A stretch of 64,000 nt of DNA, taken from positions 1-64,000 of the forward strand of contig JANBPT010000141.1 of NCBI GenBank assembly GCA_027575765.1, given 5' to 3'. Made by a program: the position numbers and the translations under genes. Position 1 is the first letter of the stretch. Each line of letters begins with the position of its first letter. The stretch comes from Tieghemiomyces parasiticus. Taxonomy: Eukaryota > Kickxellomycota > Dimargaritomycetes > Dimargaritales > Dimargaritaceae. The notes under the pieces were generated by a model. It worked only from the letters and a program-made list of their open reading frames with translations, was not told the origin of the DNA and did no database searches. Shown one piece after another: positions 36,909-48,200 of the stretch.

Positions 36909-37481
36909 GCGGTAGATATACTAAGGGTGGCAGAGTCATTAGGACCGGAAAGGTCTGCGGGAGGGCCTTTAGGGATGGTTTACACCATGGCATGTCACTT
37001 TTTTTGGGGGTTTTGCTTTTTTTTTTGGCTTCTCACTCTCAGCGGTTAATGAGTGGTGGAGCTAATATATGTGGCATCCTTCAGTGGGGTGAAGTACCTT
37101 CAGCTGCCGTTCACTAGGTGTAGTAGTGTGTGGTTAGTGGGGTTAGACAGCCGGGCCTGGGTTGGACGAAACCTGGTCAGCTCTGTACTTGGTGCGGGCG
37201 TATTCGATGCCCACCACCATAGTCGCAGGTTGGTAGACCTTCCAGAGCCCCCACCGGTTTCTTCCTGACGACACCACTATCTTTGTCGACCTAAAACTCG
37301 CTTCGTCTTACGTCGTTCGTCCCTCAGCCTTCTCTATTGCATTCCCCCTATCGCCGTCAGGTGGAACGTACACCCATTTTCTCCAAACCATCACCAATCC
37401 ACCCCGTACCTTCACCTGATCGCTACATCTACGCCCTCTCCACTCGCGGAGTTTGAACTCCCACTTCCCTACCCGAACACC
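36909..37481. other. Intergenic region and pyrimidine-rich leader of the membrane-protein gene
   Basis: No gene is seen. T-runs occur at about 36999-37029. From about 37265 the + strand becomes pyrimidine-rich up to the start codon at 37482, as in the leaders of other genes in this window. Confidence 0.55.
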
Positions 37482-37940
37482 ATGGCGCGGGAAGAGACTG
37501 GCGGTTTTGTCGGGTTCATCGTCATTTGTTTCTTTGTATTTATTCTAGCCTTCTTCTGGTGCTTCTTCGTGAACACTTGTTGCGGGCGGGACGCGGCTCG
37601 CGTGTTCTGTCATAGCTGCTGCCCATGGGTCACCCGGTGGTGGCAACGGCGACGCCGGCGGGGCCGTGGCAACGGTTACCAGACGGCGCCCCTAGGGGAA
37701 ACCTTTGACATGTCCGACGACGAGTTTGCTGACGAGCTCTATGGCGAGTTCGCCGCGTACGACGGTGACGAACCGGATGCCACCGCCGGGTCCGAGGTGC
37801 CTGCCCCGCATCGTGCCCATATTCCTCTCACGACAGTCACTACTCACCAGTCTGCATCGGGGCCAGCCCATGCTGATCCAGAGCCCCGTAGTTCTGCGGA
37901 CGCAATCGACGACGGGCTCCTCACGCCCAGTCGACCGTGA
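37482..37940 (+). CDS. Single-pass membrane protein with Cys-rich, basic juxtamembrane segment and acidic tail (152 aa)
   Basis: I do not recognise the family. The start has an ideal context (ACACC before ATG, G after) and follows a pyrimidine-rich leader. After a short polar N-terminus there is one strongly hydrophobic segment rich in Phe (about 8-31), then a Cys cluster (Cys33, 34, 43, 46, 47), paired Trp (53-54) and an RRRRRGR stretch (56-62). The rest is an acidic, low-complexity tail (about 77-100) with DMSDDEFADELYGEF, ending Ser/Thr/Pro-rich. By the positive-inside rule the long C-terminal part should face the cytosol. The cysteines next to the membrane are candidates for palmitoylation, and the acidic DDEFADELYGEF patch could hold sorting or docking motifs; both are inference. 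Codons are C/G-ending. It converges with yaf9, 196 bp apart. Confidence 0.78.
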   Translation: MAREETGGFVGFIVICFFVFILAFFWCFFVNTCCGRDAARVFCHSCCPWVTRWWQRRRRRGRGNGYQTAPLGETFDMSDDEFADELYGEFAAYDGDEPDATAGSEVPAPHRAHIPLTTVTTHQSASGPAHADPEPRSSADAIDDGLLTPSRP

Positions 37941-38035
37941 CCGGCAGTCAGTAATCAAACATTGGTGCTGTCGAACGCTTGGCCCGACGTATATGGCAAT
38001 GAGGAACATTATCTGGTTTCCAACTAGCAGTTCTG

Positions 38036-38041
38036 ATTAAA
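38036..38041 (+). terminator. ATTAAA polyadenylation signal variant
   Basis: ATTAAA lies 96 nt after the stop of the membrane-protein gene, followed by an AT-rich stretch, in the short convergent spacer before yaf9. Confidence 0.4.
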
Positions 38042-38136
38042 GTTTACAATTATTAGTATTTCTGGAAAGGGCGCGCGCCATTCCAGCCCTATTAACCTTG
38101 GACGTCAATAGGGCCTACGGGCCACCATCTGACCGA

Positions 38137-39266
38137 CTACTTCCGAGTGCCCTCCAGCATGGTAATTTCCTGCCGTAACTGGCCAAGTTGGGTCTCGGCG
38201 GCTGCGATACGTTCACGGTAGGATTCGATGGTTAGCTCCACCCGCTCGTTGACCCGTTCCAGACGAGTCAGCTCCTCCTGCTCGGCCTGCACGCTGTACG
38301 GGTTAGCTAAAGTGGACCGTGGCGGCAATTCGGAGGACCGATTCTCCAGCAGGACTCGGGCAAGGGCCTCGACGGGCTCGTTGAATACAATTTCATCATA
38401 GTGGTAGGCAAGTACGGGCTGGTTGATCAGGCCTGGCTTGGGCAACTCGGTGGGATTGGCCAGCGTACCCGCGGCAAGGGCTTCCGTGGGGTGCAGCCGG
38501 AGATGGTGGAAAAAAGTGATAGGTTTCTCGGCGCAGAAGCTGTGAAAGTAGACCTTGATGGCGATCTCAAACTCACCCCACCCGGTCTCTGTAACCTCGT
38601 AAGGCGGCCGGTCCACGGCTGGCATCGGTGAAGGTATGGAGTGTGTGGATCCAGGGACGCGGAGTTAGAACCGGAATCGGATGTCGTGGGCACCTGGCGT
38701 ACCCCGAAGCAACCCGAGGTCGGCTGAGCAGATGCGAGACCATGATACTAGGAATCGTGATCACTTACCTCGACTTGGCTGGTGGTACGTCTCGTGCAGC
38801 TTGAAGACTACCTTGCGGACGTAGTAAGAGATGTCCTCATTGTTGGCACCGCGGAGAGAGACCGTCCAGCGGTGGGTATGATCGGCCTGACTGGCCTTCT
38901 CGTCGCCCAGCGGGGTGGCTACGTTGCCATACACGACAGGGCGAGAGATGGCGATACCCTAGATGGTTCGAGGAAATTGTACATGGTGAAAAGAGGGATT
39001 TGGTACCAATAAAGGGACATTTGGATATCATTATTACGCATGGTAATGCACTTATGTTAATCCATCGTTTTTCAAGGCGACTCCGGGACATTCCCTTCTA
39101 TTGCTGGTAAGCCGGTGCCCTCGCCTCAAAAACAGGGGAGTTAGCACAGGACTCTGACACAAGGGCCAATCTGGAACAATAAAAAAAGTTCGACTGTTCC
39201 CCTCTCGCCTGAAAACTAGTTTGGTAGTGTCCTTACCTTTACCCTCCGTTGGGATTTGGTAGCCAT
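38137..39266 (-). CDS. yaf9: Yaf9, YEATS-domain subunit of SWR1 and NuA4 chromatin complexes
   Basis: Exons 39266-39237, 38958-38769 and 38618-38137 join (introns of 278 and 150 nt) to 233 aa, close to the yeast protein's length. Yaf9 (GAS41 in animals) reads acylated histone H3 lysines and serves H2A.Z deposition by SWR1 and histone acetylation by NuA4. The family landmarks are all present in order: SRPVVYGNVA (15-24), HTHRW (37-41), RGANNEDISYYVRKVVFKLH (46-65), RPPYEVTETGWGEFEI (77-92) with the WGEF of the binding pocket, FFHHLRLHP (109-117) and YDEIVFNEP further on. The last 50 or so residues form a coiled coil, used in the family to dock onto the complexes. Exon 1 codes for only ten residues (MATKSQRRVK), which match the basic start of the family. 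The gene converges with the membrane-protein gene. Confidence 0.96.
38619..38768 (-). other. yaf9 intron 2
   Basis: The donor is GAG|GTAAGT and the acceptor GATGCCAG, phase 1; the Ala codon of SR-A-VDRPPYEV is rebuilt across the junction. Confidence 0.93.
38959..39236 (-). other. yaf9 intron 1
   Basis: The donor is AAG|GTAAGG after ten codons and the acceptor CCATCTAG, phase 0. At 278 nt it is the longest intron in the window. Confidence 0.85.
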
Positions 39267-42200
39267 GTGGGGTTTTGGGGTTAATGGTCTCACTGGTTGG
39301 AAGAATGGGCAGTCGTCGCAAAGTAGGTCTTGGTTGAGTATGGTAAAAGGGTCTTTAGGTTCTAAGGGTTGCGATGGTTATTAAGGGGCTGTGAATGTAA
39401 ACAGGGATGCTGTGATGGGTTAAGTACGAACAGCATTGGCCCCACATCCCAGTACACCACATTGCCGATGCTGGTGCGGCATGCGACTCGTTTTGTGGCA
39501 ACGAGATAGGGGGGATCCACAACAGTATGTGATCACGTGACGAAATTTTAAGCCGAGTAGCTCACCACGACACACGGCGGCAGAGCGAACATATCGGCAA
39601 AAGGGATGTTAGGAGAGGGTGCATACCCTATTCTTGCGACTCTTCCAGGCACTGACTCCTTTCACGGCACACATCCCCCCTTCAATACACCCTTTTACAG
39701 CGAATAAGGCCAAAGTGGGGTCGGCTACCCCAGCAAGACGATTCACCGTTTACCATATCCTTCCATATCTGCAAACCTTCAGTACCTACCACCTTAGTGC
39801 CTAGCAGATCGTCTCCCCATGGGCTGACCTGGCCCACGTGCCGCTGACTTGCCACTGAATCCATATGAGGAAAGTGTCTATCATCACTCCCTGCCTAACA
39901 TGGTTATTGATATGGTAGAACTCACCTTCCCTCTTCATGCCTTCATGGGCAACTGTGGCTCGAAATACCGGTTCCTGGGCTGGCATAGAGTGTCCGATGA
40001 AAAACAGTTTTCCCCACACTGAAGATTGCCAGGGGGGAAGGAGTGCGGCCCTTCGGTTACATACCTATTGGGGGTTATCCATTTGGGCCGAGTATACTGA
40101 TTGATCACCATTCATAGAAACATTCGCACCTTCACTAACTCTTCAACCGACGGCAGGGCGGGGGACAAACAAGGACGGGACTAATGGTTCCCCCGTGGCG
40201 AATGCTTGGACTAAAGAAGTGAATGATTAGCCGACGAAACCTACCTAGGTTTGCTCCTTTCTAACTCCTCTGGGTAGCGAAGCGTTTGGCCATTTCACAA
40301 AATCGAGGAGCCACTTTTACTACAAACAATGTTTCGGAAGGTAACTTCTATATCCGAGCACCGCTCTACTATCCTCAAAAACGCTACCTTATTGACTACC
40401 ACATAGAAACCGGGCCCGGGCGCCGCTTTAATTGGACACACTGCCGATAGCCAGTCTCTCATTAAAAATTGTAACTGCGAGGGTTGTTATCGAGTGCTCG
40501 GTTATATTATATCAGGCGGAATGACGACAGCGTGTCGAAAAGAGTCCCCCGTTCGGCTCAGTCTTTTCACCTTCAGCCGGCATTCATGCAACCGCAACCC
40601 GGTCTGACCTTGTTATGGGTAGCCTACTTGGCGTGGGCCGGCAAAGGTCAGCTCTCTGCACTTGGGCCACGCGGCAATGAGAAGATCGCTAGGTTTTAGA
40701 CTAAGTAGTTCGTGTAACGCGGCCCAAAAGAAGGTCGGAACGACCGGTCCATCGTTAGCAGCGTTTACGTTCGCGGCGAACATGAATCTTCCCTGTTGAC
40801 AGGGGCAGGTTTGATGTCCACGATGCCTTCAGGATAATGCCTTCCATTCATTGCATACCTGTGATTGTGGGGACGGTTATTATATGGAGGGCAAGTGAGT
40901 TTGCAGGGCACGTAGTCCCTATCTTCTCTTCAAGTGGCGGTTAGTGCCGGTCGCCCAAAATGGATAAAAATATGGGAGGTAAATGTGGGGAGCTTTGATG
41001 CCCAGCACAACAGCGTTGCTCACCTCACCCGCTCCTTTGCTCCCATCGTCACCTCGGTTGTTCTGTCCCCGCCTCGTAAATGTTACCGAGGCAGGTCGGA
41101 AATCCTGTGTAGGCTGCCATATCCAACCCAATACGCGAATACCCTTCTAATCGCCTCAAGCATGCTCCGGTAGGTAAAAGCCGCATGCTGCTACCGAACG
41201 TCGGTGGGAAGTCCGTCTCTCCACCCTGTGCCACATCACGTATGTACCCCACATCCACGGGTGATCCCATAGGTTACACCGTGGGTCGAATTGGGAATAG
41301 CCGACTCCGCTTTCCTATGGTACCCGGTTTCCATTATGACTTTTAGGGAGAAGATCGTCGCGCAGGCGTCTTCCGATAGCGGATTCATTTAGCCGCGTCG
41401 GCACCTGGGCTGCAGTTTCGGAGGCCATAAACAAAGAAGTCGACACCGAGTAACGGTACTAAACGTTGGGATAGACGTTCTGCCTTACTACTAGTGCAGG
41501 TAACGTTTATGCGGAGGGGGGAGGGTATGGCCTATCGTCCATGGAGCTGCTCCCACCCCACCTCTATGCCGACGTGTTGCAGGAAAGCTGGAAACGTGGG
41601 GACCGGACAGATCTTTGTGCTTAACACCATTGGAGAACCCTCTTTGTCTAAATACCTTGGATCTGGCTCTGCACACGAAAACTTCACTGTAACACTTGGC
41701 GCGGTGAGTAGGCAAACGGAGACAACACTGGCTGTCGAAAACCGAGGTAATCGTGTCGTGTCAGCGATTGGAAGCCAAGGCCTATGCCCCGCAAAGGCAC
41801 GTAGTTATCAGTTTATCCTCATTGGGGCTTCTGTCCACTTCAAGCTGTTCACAACAAAATAAAGCCACGTTGAGTAGACTAAAATCCGGATAGCTACCTT
41901 CATATTAGGCGAAGCCCAGTGCTGTGGGTCTTGGCCAGGCACCGCTTTTAGGTAAAACGGTCCACCGGAAGAGCCAACACGATGCGGTCGCAGTATGCGT
42001 GAGAGATGGTCAGCCTACAAGGATCCGAGAATCACACCCTATCTTCGCCATCTTTCCAGTGTATTTTATTCTAGGTCTGGAACAGGTAGATTTATGGCAG
42101 CCTTTGTTGCGTCTTGTTTATGTCGCTGGGTGCCCGGTCCTTCCCGAGTCATTTGCAGCCAACACCATACCTCTGATATTTTTAAGAGGTGGCTAGACGT

Positions 42201-45200
42201 GACTGCGCATGGCAGAATTAGCAGTACCGACAGGTTGGAGGGGTAACACTATACTCTATTATGTGGTACTTACAACCTTTGCCGGCACATTTAATGAAGG
42301 AACCAAAATCTGCGATGGTCAGTCGTATAGCCAAAGCAATCACGTACTTCGCTGGTCCGCCTGGTCAGAAACTGCGATATAGCAAGAAAAGGACCCAACC
42401 CCCCAAGTCCTTAGTACAAGTGTCTATCAGAAAAACATACCAACTTAGGCGATGCCCGACCCTGATTGAATCTACCAAATAGACGATCACTTTAAATTCC
42501 CTATAGGCTGTTGCGATGTCGTCCGCTGGGTCCTTCGTGTCAGCCCCGCCTAATTTGAGCGTCTAATAGCGCCTCTACCACGGTATAAATTTGGCATCGA
42601 ATACCCGGGGCGTCTTCACTATGATGGAATCCAAGACTTGGGCCACTAGTGGTGCCGAATATTGCTTAACTAGGTCAGCCCGCAGAACCCTTGCGCGTCG
42701 TGGAACCGTGCATTGTACGGCGGGGTCGGCCTCGAAAATAGCGCGCAACTACGGCATGCAGTTGTACAGATGAGGCTGCTGGGATGATCTTCCATGCATC
42801 GCCTGCTTCAGGCCAAAGTCAAGTTCAGCTTGTCCTAGCTCCCGCAAGCAGTCTAATCACCGGCGCACCCACAATCACACGGTGCGTTCGGGTCCCTCTT
42901 ACCGCGGAGTGCATTACGAGTCATGTGTCTCTGATAACGACACCGACCTTCAACGCCGACTAACAGTTAATAATATATCGCACCGATGGATGACCTAGCT
43001 TGTCTGACTGACCCCACTTAGCTTGCTCGGTACTCTTGGGCGATACAGGAACCCGGTGCTGCCTTCTCCCCTTTCACCAGAACTCAATGAGTCTCGGACC
43101 CGCCGAAGGGAGAGAGGTGGTGAAATACTTACTCGATACGACGAGGAATAATGCGATGCCATGGGCCGCCCACCGCCCTTTCCTCGTCTTGTTCCCTACC
43201 AGCACATCGGAAATGGACACTGCAGGACGACGTGGCCTGGGCCGTTTATGGTAGTATTACTAGCGTGTAACATGGTCACAAGGTGGCGGATTGGGCGTCA
43301 TTTGATCTTTGATTAGCTTGCGTCGGCTATGGTAGAACGTTTACTCTTGACTACGACTAGCCGATAGCGTGCACTTAACCATTAACCAGACCGGTGTTGT
43401 CGACTGGCGGTGGTCTGGACAAAGGTTTCAGGTGGACTATGGCAAGCTGTGGTTATTATCAGGTCAACATCCAGCACCGAGAAAGTCCAATTGCTATAAA
43501 AAAAAGCATGGTGATCCGATAACGTATACATGGCAGACCATCTAGAGCTCAGACGAACTTGAGGGGGAAAATCATCACGCTATGATAGTCGATAAATTGG
43601 CAAACGTACCGGTAGCCAGTCCTCTTTGAAGTGAACCCTGACTGTTTGCTGTCAGTAAGACTGTCCGTCTTTGCGGGCCATTGCCGTCGCATCCTGGCCC
43701 TGCTCCATCATCGGCCATGTTATAATCGGGGCTGACGTCATCTAGGTTATGCTCATTAGCTATGTTGCTTCAGCCCGCACCCTGCTGCAGCAGGATGGGT
43801 TGTACATGTACTGGATACTGGGACGAAAGTGGCCTTTGCTGTTCCCATTGGGGCGTTTGCAGCGGTATCCGCCATTTCGATTATTCTTGCGCCTTAGCCA
43901 CTTAATTATACCTGGGCACACCACAGTCCCTCTATCCACCCAGCGGTTCATCGCGGGTACCTTCGTCATACCAAGATTTGTTTGGCTGATAAAGGCGGCT
44001 CAAAAATAAATGGGAATAGGGGAGGAGGGCGACTGGATTGGACTCATTTGATACGGCAGTCTCCGCCGTCGCACCACTCGGGACGGTCCTACCTTCGACG
44101 GGAACGCGAGTGATGGGCTATGGGTGGCGAATTTAATTTAGGGCTAGTTCCGTACAGGTGACACCGACGGACTCTTACCTACCCCAGAATGGGCCAGTTA
44201 CATTCACGATGTAAACTTGCATTGGCCGAGTCAGCGCTGCCAGGCCGCCTTCGTATACCGCGAATTATCAATTTATGACAGCGGGGACTTCGCACGCCTC
44301 CGCAAAGGACCCCATACTAGCTATCCGCGTTAACAGCCCCAAGGCTGGTAAAATGGGAGGAAGACACTGGGAAGCCTTCTTGTCGTGGCATATCGGTTAA
44401 TGGCGATGGGTGTACTTTTTTTTATTCGAATAAACTTTTAAACGACAGCTGGGGCGGTAGATGGAGAGATCCTAAAGCAGTAGAGTGGGTCCACACACAG
44501 AGCATGAATTTTATTAACTTGGTGAGAGAGGCGGGGCGCGGGCAGAAGGAAAATGGGAGTGCGAGGATCATAGTGGGCACCGTTGCCAGTTTTCTAACCG
44601 GGGTTATCATTACCCCTCACAGAGAGTCGTTCTTATCGATTGAACCTAACTTTGAGGACGACTCGCAGGATCATGTGAGGCACTTGATAAGAGGTTCGAA
44701 CACCCCAGTCACAGCTTCGTCGATTCCCGCGTTTCCCCAATCTAGGCGGACTGAGATATAGGCCACTGCATGTGCGCTTAGTCACAACCTACCTTACACC
44801 GCCTAACGAATACCGGTTGTCAGGCTAGAGCTGTTTGTGACCAACCACCCGGGGGGGTGTCCATTTCCCCGGCCACCAGGGCCTATCCTGATTATCGGAC
44901 CAACCAACGATGAATCGGTCTAGTGTAGCCAGCTGGGCAGCCAATTTCAGTCGACCTGATGACCTTATCAGCGTCCCCGAACCTACATCATTTATGGGCG
45001 AAAGAAATGGCGGCCGAGGACTGTCTGGGTATGTGTTCAAGCGAAAGCGAAACGATATAATGAAGGTGGGAACGGTTGACGCACCGCAATTAATTTAGCC
45101 GGTCGGCGTGCTGTGCGTCCGTCCTGCAGCTGTGGTGCGACCAGCTTGGTTAAGAGCGGAAGGTGAGAGGGGAGGAGTCAGTTTATTTTACGTCGCCTGA

Positions 45201-48200
45201 AAAGCTGCGATTCTCATTTGTAAAGCCCCGCCGTCTTACGTCCAGCATGGAAGGGGAAGGGAATCCGATAGATAGAAACCCCACCATCGACAGCCGTTAA
45301 TCCTAGATAAGGATATTTTTAATTTAGACCCCAAACACATACACGAGCTAGTCTATCCCCTCCACTTACTATACGGAGGGGAGGGGTGGGAAGAGTGTCA
45401 ACTGGGGTGTCGGTGGGAGTGTGGAACCAATCGACTTTGAATAGACAGGACAGGGACGTCACTAGGCAGTCGGTAGTGTGAGGAACCCTGCCTCGATTTA
45501 ATTAAACCAGCCCCCCTTAGGTAAAACTGAGCCCCAGCACCCTTATTGTGGCGGGTCCCCAGTGTCGCGGACCCCCACCCCTTGCCACTCTCACCTGCCG
45601 ATGCAGGGTATCACACGGTACTCAGCAGCTGACTGCGCACACCTTTTTATTTGGAGGAAATGCAGCGGTGTCCTTACCGCCTTAATTATAACGTTAGAAT
45701 GGAAGCTGTATCCCGGGCCGGAGGGTTGCTGTGCTGTCCCCTCGCGCCTGTGTCTATCAGCTACCATTTGATAGATCATCAAGGGCCTTTGAATAAATAG
45801 GAGGTACAAAATGGGAAGCGAACGGATATAGGTATGCGCCGCCTAGTAGTGAAAAGGAAAGCCGGTGAACGGCCCCCTTTCCCGTTTAATTAATTAAAAA
45901 ACAGAGTAACCAACGAGCCATAACGTCTACATTGTACTCACCACGACTAGGGCTAATGTTCATGGTCACAATCCCACTTCATATCGGCCCTTTTACTCCC
46001 TATGTTACCATTCCACCGGCTATACAGCTATCAGTTATTCCTCATTCCGTGCGGACCGATGTGGGCCAGCGTCGGAAATATGGGAAGGGGCTACATAGGT
46101 CGGGGGCGTGCGTGTCTTGTCTATTAAAAAATTGAAGCCGATGCGATGTTTCTGCGAATGAAAGCCGTACATTTCCTTTTCAAAAGGCTGCGCGCTCCTA
46201 TTACTTTGGATTCGCTCAATACTGCAAACCACTTCGTATTATTATTATTGTTTTTGGTAGAGGCTCCAGTCGTATATTAGAGCTGATGTAAATACCAAAA
46301 GTTGCGTTTATAATTACACCCGTGCGGTCTACTCGGGTTCGGCACGCGGACCCAACCTCCAACTTCCATTTCCAACCCTCCCGGTGCCGGGCTGACAATC
46401 GAACGCGTAGGACCAAGGCACATAAAGTCGCCTATTACTAAGTGGACGGCGTGGTCCCATTCTATGCCTCCCATTGGCCAGTTCGTGACGAGGTCAGGCC
46501 CAAAACATGAATAGAGACGGACCGACATACCTCCAGAGATTGTCAGCTTAGCTTCCTAATGGGGCAGCTTTCGGACGTGATGGTGACGGGCAGAAAACAA
46601 GGTTACACCGAGGTGTTATGAACTTTTTCATTAACAACTGCCATTCAAACTGCAAAAAGCGAGGTAGGAAAGAATGATGACGAGTGGTAGACTCCGTGTA
46701 TTCAGATCCTTCTCTCGCTTTGTTTACGCCAGCCGGGAGGCCCGTCTTGCCGTACATAGAACCAGGCGTACCGTTATAAATCTTAATCTATTGTGCATAC
46801 TGATTGCTGTGGCCAAGTAAAAATATGTTTCTTGGCTAACCTAGCCACCCCAATCCACAACATATAAACCATTTTCTATAGCCTTACGACTGGCGGCACG
46901 ACCCCGCTGGGCCCACTAAACTTTCCGGCACACCCTTCCAAACCCCCAACCCATTACATTTCGGCATGTCACGCTTTTCGGTTTTTTGGGGCATGCTGAA
47001 TATTGGCGAAAGTACGGAAAGGTTCCAGGTGACAACAAAACCTGCATAACGGCCCAGACCGTAGCGGTAGTGGTGGTGGATGTGGAGTAGAGCAACCGCA
47101 GTCAGCTCGAACCTCTGTATACCGGTTGACAAACCCCAGTGCTCACTACTTTTGGACGGAGCCCACCTGACTGATAGTTGAAGGGGGCGTAGAGGAATTA
47201 GAGGCACGTATTGGACACCAGATTGGGGGGAGTACAGGTCGAGGCCAGCTGGACAAGTCATACCCTCCGCCGACCCATGACGGACTGTCGGCGTCTGCCA
47301 AATTAAAATATCCAAGAGGTTGGAAAGCCGCTGGAGGTGGGGTATGAGTGATGGGGAAAATCGCGTGTCCCAACAGGGAGACTACTCTTTATGTACACAT
47401 TATAGCCATCTAGGGGCCATGTCCAAGTGGGGGACTCGTAAAGTCGGTGTCCCTTCTTGGACAGTCATCCATGTAGAAGCGAACCGAGGCACCGTCCCCC
47501 CTCTCTCTCCACGATAGGCTACACAATTTAATTATAGGTGCCGTCGTGAGCGAGTGCACACGCGTACGGGAGAAGGGGGCAGCGGTAGGGGAGCGGCGGG
47601 CCACATGGGGTACACAATTGATACCACCAGATCTGTCTGCTGATGGTAAGTAGCGACGACCCCGTACAACCTATAGCCAGTTCTCTTTAGTTGCTGACAA
47701 GTGCCCTCACACGCGAGTGCTGCTGGACGAGAAGAAGGGAAGAGGGACGGCGGGAAGAAGGGGACCCCACGATGATATTTTTGCATTCCCGAGCCTCGCA
47801 ATCACCCCATCCTCCCTCCAACTCCAAGCGGCACAGGTCACACTTTATCCCGGGGCTGGATTGAGGGCGCTTGGGGGCGGGTAAGGGTGGTTGAAAAGAG
47901 GAACGAGGCGCTCAAACACAGGCCATTAGGCCGCTTCACTGAAAACGTTGTCCACGTGTTGGTATTCTCACCTCATCAACGAACTTCAATCCGCTCGTCT
48001 TCAGTCGCCGATATTCCTTTGTATGTTGGTCATCCGTTCTGGTTGCTCCACCTGCCGTTCGGAATGAATAATGAGCTGCTTTGTGAACGGCCTCTGTGTA
48101 GACGGAGCGTGATCTGAACAACCCAGCGTATGCAATGTAGCAAAGTATGCTCACGCGGGTGCTCGCTCCACCTGACAACGTGAAAGAATCTCTCGTCCAT

